In this document: in pieces, positions 1 to 6,471 of the stretch | Layout: every line of letters begins with the position of its first letter | How positions within the stretch are numbered: the first letter of the stretch is position 1 | Assembly (NCBI GenBank): GCA_021781095.1 | Contig: JAJXXM010000130.1 | Coordinates: 1 to 15,255, forward strand | DNA length: 15,255 bases | Reading direction: 5' to 3' | DNA from: a bacterium | Lineage (GTDB): Bacteria; Eremiobacterota; Eremiobacteria; Baltobacterales; Baltobacteraceae | The notes under the pieces: generated by a model | Database searches by the model: none | Seen by the model: the letters and a program-made list of their open reading frames with translations, nothing else | What the model was told of the DNA's origin: nothing | Made by a program: the position numbers and the translations under genes

Positions 1-1485
1 CGTCGAGGCGATCGCCTCATCGTGCACCTGAACCGCCCCGACGGCCCCGCCCTTTCGCTCACCGCGACCGCGTCGCCGCCTCCACCGTTCGGGCTGCTCC
101 TCATCGTCGTGCTAACGCGTTGCGCATTTCTTTTGATCGCGGGCATTGTCGCGTGGCGCCGCGGAGACGATCCGGCGGCTCGCGCGCTCGCGCTATTTCT
201 AGCGGCATACGGTGCCGCTCTCGGAATCAATTTCAACATCGTTGCCGATCCAAATCTTCGGTTCGTGCCATTCCTCCTCACCGAGACCCTGTTCGCACTC
301 GGAGCTGCCGCCGTGCTCGCCTTCGCGTGCTCCTTTCCGCCGCCTCAGCCGGGCGGCATCCGGGAGCGCCTCCTGCGTGCGACACCGGCGATCGGAGCGC
401 TCGGTTTACTGCTTGCGGGCGCGCATCTTTTCAGCGGCTTCGTTTTTGGAAATTTCACCGCGACGCGCGTCTTCTTAGTCGCCTACGCTGTGTGGTACGC
501 CACCGTCTTGGTGCTGGCGCTTGGCTCATTCATCGCCTCCTATCGCACGGCGAGCGGCGCAGAGCGCGTGCGCATGTGGTGGATGCTCATGACGTTCGCG
601 ATCGGCTTCTCAGGGGTGATCGCCATTCTCATTGCGGGCGCCATTGGGGTGCTGCCGACGTGGGTGCAATACTCCGGCTTCACGGCGTTATTTATTCCCG
701 TGGGCCTCGGCTATACGATCCTGCGCCATCGCGTGCTCGATATCGGGTTCGTCGTCAATCGTGCGGTCGTCTACACCGGCGTCTCGTTCGTGGTCGTCGG
801 CCTCTTTATCACCTTCGAATGGCTGCTCGGCCACCTCGTCGAGCAGGGCAGTAACACGTCGGTCACGCTACAGCTCGGCGGCGCCCTCGCGCTGGGACTC
901 TCGGTGCGCTTCATTCACAATCGCGTCGACCGTTATGTCGACGACGTGTTTTTTCGCGAGCGCCATGCCGCCGAAGCTGCGGTTCGTCGTTTTGCGCGCG
1001 AGGCGGCGCTCATAACGACACCCGAAGAACTCGTGCGCAAGACCGTCGAGGTCGCCCAGTCGCGGATGCGCCTCTCGGCGTGCGCCTTTTACGCACGGCA
1101 GGGTAACTTGTACGTCGCGATGCAATCGACGTTTGCCGACGCGAAAGCGGTCGACGAGAACGACTATGCGATTCTCGAAATGCGCACGTGGCATACCACC
1201 GTCGATCCGCACGACCGCAATTCCGCACTCGTCGGCGAGCTGGCGTTCCCAATGATCGTGCGCGGGGAGCTCGCCGGTTTCTTACTCTGCGGCGAGAAAA
1301 GGACGCGCGAAGCGTTCGCGCCCGACGAACGCGATGCGCTCGCCGTACTCGCACGCGACGCCGGCATCGCGCTCGACTCCCTCCGCGTGCGCATCGTCGA
1401 ACGCGAACTCGCCACGCTCGCTGGGGAAGCAAACCTGCCGTCCGAGCTACGCACTCGCCTGAGCACCCTCCTCGATCGACGGTAG
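1..1485 (+). CDS. ComP-like membrane sensor with GAF domain, no kinase domain (5' partial)
   Basis: The reading frame is open from base 1, so the gene very likely begins outside the window; a GTG at 22 is the first start codon inside it. The first visible residues (GDRLIVHLNRP) look like the end of a PDZ-type domain. About seven or eight membrane segments follow (roughly residues 22-45, 52-70, 80-105, 118-142, 150-175, 185-212 and 220-270 counted from codon 22). A juxtamembrane segment with VDRYVDDVFFRERHAAE comes next, as seen between the membrane part and the cytoplasmic part of ComP-like sensors. The last ~150 residues look like a GAF domain (FPMIVRGELAGFLL, then FAPDERDALAVLA). No H-box or HATPase region follows before the stop, so by itself it senses but cannot phosphorylate. 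It is a probable inner-membrane protein. The general class is fairly secure; the ligand is unknown. Confidence 0.75.
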   Translation, partial: RRGDRLIVHLNRPDGPALSLTATASPPPPFGLLLIVVLTRCAFLLIAGIVAWRRGDDPAARALALFLAAYGAALGINFNIVADPNLRFVPFLLTETLFALGAAAVLAFACSFPPPQPGGIRERLLRATPAIGALGLLLAGAHLFSGFVFGNFTATRVFLVAYAVWYATVLVLALGSFIASYRTASGAERVRMWWMLMTFAIGFSGVIAILIAGAIGVLPTWVQYSGFTALFIPVGLGYTILRHRVLDIGFVVNRAVVYTGVSFVVVGLFITFEWLLGHLVEQGSNTSVTLQLGGALALGLSVRFIHNRVDRYVDDVFFRERHAAEAAVRRFAREAALITTPEELVRKTVEVAQSRMRLSACAFYARQGNLYVAMQSTFADAKAVDENDYAILEMRTWHTTVDPHDRNSALVGELAFPMIVRGELAGFLLCGEKRTREAFAPDERDALAVLARDAGIALDSLRVRIVERELATLAGEANLPSELRTRLSTLLDRR

Positions 1486-1523
1486 CCGATTCGGCACGGG
1501 GGCGAGCGCGTGCCGTGCAGGCT

Positions 1524-2057
1524 TCACCTGAGGTTTGAATCGTTCGCCTCAGCATCGAGCGCTGCAGGGACCAGCGACGCGATCGTCGTGAGCGCAAACG
1601 CCGCGAATGCCAAAAAAATGTCCAACCTCGCACTCCCACGCGGCAAGAACGAGGCGCCCGCCGCCATCACGAAACTCTCCACCAGCAGCACCGTGCGAAC
1701 GATGGTGAGCGGCAACGGGCCCGTGCGAGCCCCGAACACGCCCCATTGCGGGTCGAACAGGCGGATCCGTCTCCGCTTCCACACAAACACGGACGGGGTA
1801 GTCCCGCCATTCATCTCCACGTTCAAGGCCCAGACGCCCCGTTGAACGCGTCCATCGAACGCATAGCGTACAAGCAGAACGGCCGCGAAGGCCGCCGTGA
1901 CCCACAGCAACGGAGGAGCGAACGTCGTTCGCACCGGTTCGACGAAAAAGCTTACCGGGATCGCGGTTGCGCAGGTCACCGCAACGATCATCACCGGCGT
2001 GTCGAGTGGACGCGAGCGCGCCCGCGAGCGAGGGCTCACACGTTGATCGCCGATCAC
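1524..2057 (-). CDS. small multi-pass membrane protein of unknown function
   Basis: 177 residues, not recognised. There are four hydrophobic stretches: about 21-40 (VMIVAVTCATAIPVSFFV), 47-65, 117-137 and 146-166. A polar middle section carries VFVWKRRRIRLFDPQWGVFG. The start is a GTG whose last two bases form part of the TGA stop of the gene upstream (GTGA overlap), which implies translational coupling and supports this start. It is the last gene of a three-gene minus-strand run and converges on the sensor gene, with only 38 bp between the stops. Location is presumably the cytoplasmic membrane. It is a real gene by codon use and context; function cannot be told from the sequence. Confidence 0.6.
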   Translation of the reverse strand: MIGDQRVSPRSRARSRPLDTPVMIVAVTCATAIPVSFFVEPVRTTFAPPLLWVTAAFAAVLLVRYAFDGRVQRGVWALNVEMNGGTTPSVFVWKRRRIRLFDPQWGVFGARTGPLPLTIVRTVLLVESFVMAAGASFLPRGSARLDIFLAFAAFALTTIASLVPAALDAEANDSNLR

Positions 2058-2611
2058 GAGGCTACCGAACGGATCGACTGCGGGCGGCCAAGATCGATGG
2101 CGATCGCGAGGTACCAGAGCGCGGCGAGCGCGGCTGAGTCACGGCCGATCCATGCTAACGCGACCGAAACGATGGCGACGATGCATGCCGTCACCCACGC
2201 GATCGGCGCGCGCCTGCGAAGCGCGAGTGCAAGCCCGCAGATCGCGAGGCTTCCAAGCGCGGGAATCCAAGCAAATCCGGGCTGATCAGGGGTGCTTGCG
2301 TAAAACGTCAAAGCGTTTGTCGTCGGAGGCGAATCATGAAACCCGATATACATCGCCATATTTAGGACGACATCGAAACCGAAAAGCACCACGGCGACGA
2401 CCGCCGCAGCGAGCGCACCGACGATGGCAAGCCGGGCCCCCGCAACGGTCGCGCCCACGATACAAGCGAAACTTGCGAGCAGATCGACTAGCAGCACATC
2501 GCCGGAGGCATCCTTTCCCAGGATACTCGCGTGGACGGCCCCGACCCAGAGAACCGCGGCGACGGCAAATGCAACGGCGGCACTCAGTTCACGAAACCGG
2601 CGAAAGTTCAT
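2054..2611 (-). CDS. multi-pass membrane protein of unknown function
   Basis: 185 residues starting MNFRRFRELSAAV. The frame is open further upstream, but this ATG is preceded by AAGGAG five bases away and overlaps the TGA of the upstream gene as ATGA, so it is the likely start. Hydrophobic segments lie at about 9-28, 42-62, 63-88, 118-135 and 138-158, with an Ala/Val-rich composition; the last ~20 residues contain LWYLAIAIDLGRPQSI. There is a polar extracytoplasmic-looking loop at about 90-112 (FHDSPPTTNALTFYASTPDQ). No family is recognised. It sits between a small exported protein and another membrane protein, each overlapping it by 4 bp, so the three are probably made together and may form one membrane assembly (inference). 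Confidence 0.65.
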   Translation of the reverse strand: MNFRRFRELSAAVAFAVAAVLWVGAVHASILGKDASGDVLLVDLLASFACIVGATVAGARLAIVGALAAAVVAVVLFGFDVVLNMAMYIGFHDSPPTTNALTFYASTPDQPGFAWIPALGSLAICGLALALRRRAPIAWVTACIVAIVSVALAWIGRDSAALAALWYLAIAIDLGRPQSIRSVAS

Positions 2612-3003
2612 CGCCACTCCTTCTTCGTTCTTCGGTAGGTGCCCGTAAAGCTCACGTTGATGCCGCCGCATCGCTCGTTGTCGCGCACGAACATCCACGA
2701 ACCGGCGAGATGCAGGTGCAACGCGCATCCCGGCATGTCGGGCGGCAGGATCGTCATGCGGTCCGTCGCGCTCGGCCGAACGGTTGCGCTGAACGTTCCG
2801 ACCGGAACGATCCCACTCGCAGCGAACGAGCGGTCATACCACACGTCGATCCCGGCCACGCGCACCAACGCCCCGCGGCGCCCGATGTCGATCTCTTGCT
2901 GATTTCCCCCGGTGCGCGCGACCCAAGCTCCGACCCAGTTCGCCGGAGCGCCGCCATGCCCAAACCCGAGGGCCACGAGCACGACGCCTGCAAGGACACG
3001 CAC
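2608..3003 (-). CDS. small exported protein of unknown function
   Basis: 131 residues beginning at a GTG, with a short hydrophobic N-terminus (VLAGVVLVALGFG) that reads as a signal peptide. The mature part looks beta-rich, has two cysteines (in PGCALHLHLAG and NERCGGINVSF), and ends FTGTYRRTKKEWR. The two cysteines could form a disulfide outside the cytoplasm. A GGGGAA lies just upstream of the GTG but very close, so the exact start is uncertain; the frame stays open upstream. It is the first gene of the coupled three-gene run ending at 1524. No family is recognised; a lipocalin-like or similar small barrel is possible but not shown. Confidence 0.55.
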   Translation of the reverse strand: MRVLAGVVLVALGFGHGGAPANWVGAWVARTGGNQQEIDIGRRGALVRVAGIDVWYDRSFAASGIVPVGTFSATVRPSATDRMTILPPDMPGCALHLHLAGSWMFVRDNERCGGINVSFTGTYRRTKKEWR

Positions 3004-3104
3004 GCTTCCCCGCTTCGCGCTCGCTCGGGCAGGGCCCCGCTCGGGAGACCAGTAGCGAGGCTCGCGCGAGTCGCGGCCGCTACGGATGCGTAACCCTCGG
3101 CAGA

Positions 3105-3257
3105 ATGTTTGCCGCCCTGACCCTCAGCAGACTCCTCGCCGTCGCCCCGGCGCCGACACCGACGCGTCCGCCGGTGATCGTTCGCACGATCACCACCGCT
3201 CGCTGCACCACGCTGCACGAGATGATGCCTTCGATCGGGTACGTGACGCGACGTCAT
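3105..3257 (+). pseudogene. possible truncated secreted-protein gene (5' fragment)
   Basis: From ATG 3105 the frame reads as a short signal peptide (MFAALTLSRLLAVAPAPTP) followed by a protein-like start (RPPVIVRTITTARCTTLHEM). After about 50 codons the sequence turns into unlikely protein although the frame stays open to 3392. I read this as the 5' end of a gene for an exported protein whose remainder has been lost at the edge of the accessory region. The evidence is only composition and the signal-peptide look; it could also be a chance frame. Confidence 0.25.
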
Positions 3258-3856
3258 GACGATGCCTCTAACCAGGCCTCGCCGTTAGCACACCGCCCCC
3301 ACGTTGGAACGATTGGGCCGTGCAAGAAGGCGCTCCAATACAGGACGCCGGCGAGCCAGCGGATGCTGCTACTCGCGCAGGTTATATGCTGACCAGCGAG
3401 GCCGCTGTCACGGAGGGCGATCGCGACGAGACGATTAGCCGATTAACAGTCAACGCCATTCCACACTCACGAGGGGCAAAATTCGCTGTTTTACAGGTGA
3501 CTCAGAGAAACGGGCGCCTGGTGCGACGCCTGTACACCCCCAAAACTACTCCCAAACCGCTGGGCGTCTACGCGCGCCCCAAGCTTCCGGGCCGCATTCA
3601 AACTCCGCCAAAGTTCCGCACTTTTCAGGCTACGCACGCATTCTTCGCGATTGTCCCCTAGGACGACACGCAGCGGCGGCGATATGGCCCGTCGAGAATT
3701 GCCGCCACCGGAGCTACCCCTTTTGCAAACTTCATCCGCTTTGAACTGCCGTCCGAAGACAGACGGAATCATCCGGCAACGGCTTGAATCATGAGGCTCG
3801 TGAGAGCGCATCGATTCGCCGGCCTCATTCGAGCTGCACCCGCGGAAGGCACGCAT
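3258..3856. other. gene-poor stretch, left side of the accessory region
   Basis: I see no convincing gene in these ~600 bases. The open frames in both directions have poor composition. Two small items stand out: a 12-base stretch at 3441-3452 (gattaacagtca) identical to the anticodon-loop part of the tRNA-Asn at 8340-8415, and a pair of 11-base imperfect tandem repeats at 3536-3557. The promoter of the gene starting at 3857 should lie near the right end, but no clear consensus boxes are visible. Confidence 0.5.
3536..3557. repeat. two imperfect 11-bp tandem repeats
   Basis: acccccaaaac is followed directly by tactcccaaac. The spacing of one helical turn is similar to the GTGACCAAA repeats at 6395-6426. 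This may be a protein-binding site, but with only two short copies it may also be chance. Confidence 0.25.
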
Positions 3857-4705
3857 ATGCGCGCGTATTTCGCCGCGATCGCAGCGGTAATGCTCCTTGC
3901 GATGCCCACGTTGGCGCGGGCCCAAGGAAAGGGGCCGACGCTCACGTGGGACGGGCAAGAAATCATCTATGGAATACCAGCGCAAGTAGCGGCGATCCGC
4001 ACCGTGCTGACGCCCATTTGCACTGGCGGCAAGCACCTGCCGGGTCTCGGCCCGGGTTTTGCCGACGAGCTCATTCAGGTCTCGAATTATGCTATTGCGG
4101 AGGGTTCGTGCGGCAATCCCGAATTGCACCTCATATTGCATCGGAAGGACGGTACCTGGCAGAGGCTCGATCCTTGCCCTCCTCCTCGCAATGGCATCCT
4201 CGATTACGCATGCCTGGCAACCAATCGCTGTGCGATCGGCGGTGGCGCTACGGGCGATTACGGCCCGGGTGGGGTCTACGACATCCTTGCGAACCGATGC
4301 TCTATCCCGATTCCAATTGTTAATCGCATCGTCGCCATTCGCTCCCGAGAGCCCTGGCTCAAGAAGACGGACCAAGCCGGCATCGTAGAATCACGGAAAT
4401 GTCGGTACGATCCGCAGCGCAGCACGGAATGCCCAGGCTATATATTCAGTCGCGCACAAAAGCGTCATATTGCGGACGCACGCGATGTGCGTATGCTCGA
4501 AGTAGCGGCCAACGTTGGCGACTTTACTAGCGCGCTTGTATTTGCGGACAAAGTAATCGCCAGAGAACGGCATATCGCCCATTATTGGGATGCCGAGGTC
4601 GCTATCGTTCGGAAACTTGCAACGCAAGTGAACCTCGGCCAAATAACGCGTGCACAAGCGACCGCGGCATATCAACATTTTGTGCACACCGGGCAGGTTT
4701 CGTAG
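3857..4705 (+). CDS. exported cysteine-containing protein of unknown function
   Basis: 282 residues. The frame opens earlier (ATG 3791), but ATG 3857 has GGAAGG seven bases upstream and begins a clear signal peptide (MRAYFAAIAAVMLLAMPTLARA, cleavage expected after ALA/ARA and before QG). The mature part has many cysteines (for example PICTGG, GSCGN, DPCPP, YACLATNRC, NRCSIP, SRKCRYD, TECPG), fitting disulfides in the periplasm or outside the cell. The last third becomes helical and charged (FADKVIARERHIAHYWDAEV). No known family is recognised. Base composition is less GC-rich than the chromosomal genes at either end, consistent with acquired DNA. It ends two bases from the stop of the convergent gene at 4708. 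Confidence 0.6.
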   Translation: MRAYFAAIAAVMLLAMPTLARAQGKGPTLTWDGQEIIYGIPAQVAAIRTVLTPICTGGKHLPGLGPGFADELIQVSNYAIAEGSCGNPELHLILHRKDGTWQRLDPCPPPRNGILDYACLATNRCAIGGGATGDYGPGGVYDILANRCSIPIPIVNRIVAIRSREPWLKKTDQAGIVESRKCRYDPQRSTECPGYIFSRAQKRHIADARDVRMLEVAANVGDFTSALVFADKVIARERHIAHYWDAEVAIVRKLATQVNLGQITRAQATAAYQHFVHTGQVS

Positions 4706-4707
4706 CG

Positions 4708-5067
4708 CTAACAGCCTTCGAGGAGCTGAATGTAGATCACCTTCTTGTCGCTGAGCACAAAGTTGTCATATTCGCCGCACGTGCTATTGAATGAATGGAA
4801 ATAGGAGAGTTCGCGAAGACTGGGATGGCCGGCTACAGCGTTAAAGTCCGTCTTCCCATATCTGCGAAGCACCATCGTCGCCGAGGCACCGAGTGCTATT
4901 CCACGCTGCGCTGGCCCGAAACCAAAACCAAACTCCGGTAACCAATTGCCAATAGCTGCGCTACATGCGCTCCCAAAATAGGTTTGGCACGAGTCGGTGG
5001 GCTTGACGCGAGGGGCATAGCTCGTTACAAGAGTGGTAAGAGCGAAGAGCATGGCAGGCAGGGGCAT
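4708..5067 (-). CDS. small exported protein of unknown function
   Basis: 119 residues with a weak N-terminal signal-like segment (MPLPAMLFALTTLVTSYA), then four cysteines (in DSCQTYFGSACS, STCGEY and the C-terminal residue). The middle is glycine- and aromatic-rich (FGFGFGPAQRG). No Shine-Dalgarno precedes ATG 5067 or the in-frame ATG at 5052. A TATACAT lies only about six bases before the first ATG, so a leaderless message is possible. Its stop is two bases from that of the opposing gene at 3857-4705. Both encode small exported cysteine-containing proteins in an accessory region, so they may be related in role, but nothing in the sequence proves it. No family is recognised. Confidence 0.5.
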   Translation of the reverse strand: MPLPAMLFALTTLVTSYAPRVKPTDSCQTYFGSACSAAIGNWLPEFGFGFGPAQRGIALGASATMVLRRYGKTDFNAVAGHPSLRELSYFHSFNSTCGEYDNFVLSDKKVIYIQLLEGC

Positions 5068-5191
5068 GTCGAATGTATATGATTATTCGATGCGCGGTTG
5101 CTCCGGAACCGCCTCAGGGCGCCCTCCCCTGCCTCCGTTCTCATAGGATATCCCTTTCACCTCACTGAAACTTCGCATGTCTTCAGTCGTT

Positions 5192-5197
5192 GTGGAG
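5192..5197 (+). promoter_or_regulatory. ribosome binding site deciding a TTG start
   Basis: GTGGAG lies eight bases before TTG 5206 and favours it over the upstream TTG at 5098, which lacks a comparable site. Confidence 0.5.
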
Positions 5198-5205
5198 TCA
5201 ATATA

Positions 5206-5997
5206 TTGAGCGCACAAAACGAATCCCGAACCATATCTCTGCCTGTGCAAATCGACTACAGGTCGCATTTTCCAGCGGAACTTGCAGCAGGTGAGTTTTT
5301 GCGCGACGTCCTTGCGCGTCGACTCTTGCTTCAGACCTTGTTCTTCGCGATTAAAAGCAACGGTGACGAGGCGAGCGCTTTAATTGATCGTAGGGTTGCG
5401 CTATATCCGGATCCCCCGTCGGATTACGATGACCTTTCTAACGACGAACGCGACCTTCACGAAGCGATCGCTACACACATGGCGCTGTCGGAGGATTCCT
5501 CGGTCGCACTCATCATGCTGCTCGACGCACCGCTCCGTCGCCTCGGCGATGCATCCGGCGAAGATCAACGCAACCTAGGCGACTATGCCTACAACGGCGT
5601 GAAACTGACCCGAGCCATTTGGGCACTCGCAAACCGCCATCGCCATCTCTACGAGTGGCGGTCACTCAGCGAGGATGCCCTGTACAAAAATCAATCCGCG
5701 GCGATTTTGAAGACGCTTGACCTCAACCCGTTAGACTCTAATGCCACCTACAATTTCATGAAGCGATGCGCGTTTGACTCATACTTCGATTTCGAACAGC
5801 GCGCGCGGAGCGTCGTCAGTAAATTCCTGACCGGGCCTTACCATGACGTTACGGCAACGGCTAACAGCGTCAACTTAACAATTCACTTTGAAAGGCTTCG
5901 CAAAGACCGTGCACTCGCGAGAGCGCTTAAGTCGGAAAAGAGAAAGCGTTCGACGCAGACGGGAAAGTGCAGCGCCGCAAGAAAGCGTAACAAATAG
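5206..5997 (+). CDS. helical cytoplasmic protein of unknown function, TTG start
   Basis: 263 residues when started at TTG 5206 (GTGGAG eight bases upstream); an in-frame TTG at 5098 would add 36 residues of poor composition. There is no signal peptide or membrane segment. The protein looks mostly helical and ends with a strongly basic tail (KSEKRKRSTQTGKCSAARKRNK, about the last 22 residues). A central segment, LTRAIWALANRHRHLYEW, recalls the aN-x-x-(R/K)H-x-x-EW pattern I associate with some HEPN-like hypothetical proteins; this is a memory-based resemblance, not a demonstrated homology. It is followed after 30 bases by a short ORF with a good ribosome binding site, so the two were probably one operon. 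It lies in the accessory region left of the tRNA-Asn att copy. Confidence 0.55.
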   Translation: MSAQNESRTISLPVQIDYRSHFPAELAAGEFLRDVLARRLLLQTLFFAIKSNGDEASALIDRRVALYPDPPSDYDDLSNDERDLHEAIATHMALSEDSSVALIMLLDAPLRRLGDASGEDQRNLGDYAYNGVKLTRAIWALANRHRHLYEWRSLSEDALYKNQSAAILKTLDLNPLDSNATYNFMKRCAFDSYFDFEQRARSVVSKFLTGPYHDVTATANSVNLTIHFERLRKDRALARALKSEKRKRSTQTGKCSAARKRNK

Positions 5998-6027
5998 GCA
6001 CGTTCATTATCCTGAGGAAAGCCGCAT

Positions 6028-6192
6028 ATGAGCGATGTCTGGATTCCAAGTACCATCTCCGGTGCGGGGGCAGCCGTCGCCGTGTACTTCGTGCTGAACG
6101 CGCGCAGCATGCTGGACTCGTCCTTCGACTCGCACATCCTGTGCTCGCTCAGGATGACGGTTCTCGTCTCAGCATACAAGGCGGCAGCATAA
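6028..6192 (+). pseudogene. 5' end of a broken gene fused to a repeat
   Basis: A 54-codon frame with a good ribosome binding site (TGAGGAAA, 6013-6020). The first 27 residues (MSDVWIPSTISGAGAAVAVY then FVLNARS) look like a genuine N-terminus with one membrane segment. From 6109 onward the frame runs into the 68-bp repeat that recurs at 8220, so the C-terminal half is encoded by repeat DNA. I read this as a gene cut by insertion or recombination at the repeat. A functional 54-residue membrane peptide is less likely but cannot be excluded. Confidence 0.45.
6109..6176. repeat. 68-bp direct repeat, copy 1 (palindromic intergenic element)
   Basis: Identical to 8220-8287 except at 6119 (C here, T there). 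It begins with atgctggactcg, itself a 12-base match to the tRNA-Asn 3' region. Its middle contains tccttcgactcgcacatc and tgtgctcgctcaggatgac, the form of the widespread GTCATCCTGAGC...GTCGAAGGAC intergenic palindrome, with an inner hairpin GCACA-TCC-TGTGC. Confidence 0.9.
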
Positions 6193-6224
6193 AGAACCCC
6201 CACCCTTCGTGGGTGGTGTTCTTT
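6191..6224. terminator. bidirectional Rho-independent terminator next to tRNA fragment
   Basis: aaagaac, ccaccc, loop ttcgt, gggtgg, gttcttt. The inner 6-bp GC stem and outer 7-bp A/T-rich stem are separated by a small bulge. It lies seven bases from the CCA end of the tRNA-Asn fragment at 6232-6276 and would be the terminator of that tRNA end on the minus strand. Confidence 0.75.
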
Positions 6225-6231
6225 ATGTTAA

Positions 6232-6276
6232 TGGCTCCGGATGCTGGACTCGAACCAGCGACCCGCTGATTAACAG
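6232..6276 (-). repeat. attachment site: 45-bp copy of the tRNA-Asn 3' part (distal att)
   Basis: Identical over 45 bases to 8340-8384, covering the tRNA from the anticodon loop through the T-arm, acceptor strand and CCA. Beyond the anticodon loop the match ends at once (gggcgc instead of gtcagc). This is what a tyrosine recombinase leaves when it crosses over in the anticodon loop: the intact tRNA at one end, the displaced 3' part at the other. It marks the left end of the 2.1-kb element. Confidence 0.9.
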
Positions 6277-6318
6277 GGCGCAAACTTCGTAGCAGCGAGA
6301 CTCAGGGGGAAACCAGCT

Positions 6319-6350
6319 GGCCCCATTTCACGAGCGAATGGGGCCTTCTT
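6319..6350 (+). terminator. hairpin, likely terminator at left end of the element
   Basis: A perfect 9-bp stem ggccccatt/aatggggcc with a 9-base loop, followed by ttcttc on the plus strand. It would block transcription entering the element from the left. Confidence 0.5.
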
Positions 6351-6394
6351 CATCCCATCGAGACCCAGCGTTTTGCGTCTCTTCGAAACTTCTT

Positions 6395-6426
6395 GTGACC
6401 AAACGGTGACCAAATCTGTGACCAAG
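6395..6426. repeat. three phased GTGACCAAA repeats
   Basis: GTGACCAAA starts at 6395 and 6406, and GTGACCAAG at 6418, spaced 11 and 12 bases (about one helical turn). A related ggtgacc is at 8149-8155 just after the recombinase remnant. The position inside the att end suits recombinase arm-type sites. Alternatively it is the tail of an older integrase gene. Confidence 0.6.
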
Positions 6427-6471
6427 ACAGACCGTCGAGGTGGCGAGCCCGGTTGCTCGAATTGGGGGCTT

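Noticed and set aside
2152..3093. Plus-strand open frame of 313 codons
   Set aside because: Arg/Pro/Ser-rich shadow of the three coupled minus-strand genes.
3320..3661. Plus-strand open frame of 113 codons
   Set aside because: No ribosome binding site, no motif and mixed composition; kept as part of the gene-poor stretch.
3491..4375. Minus-strand open frame of 294 codons
   Set aside because: It overlaps the signal-peptide gene at 3857 and has a composition unlike a real protein; its left part covers the gene-poor stretch with no recognised motif.
6395..6426. CRISPR array
   Set aside because: Repeats are 9-10 bases at 11-12 base spacing, with no spacers and no cas genes.
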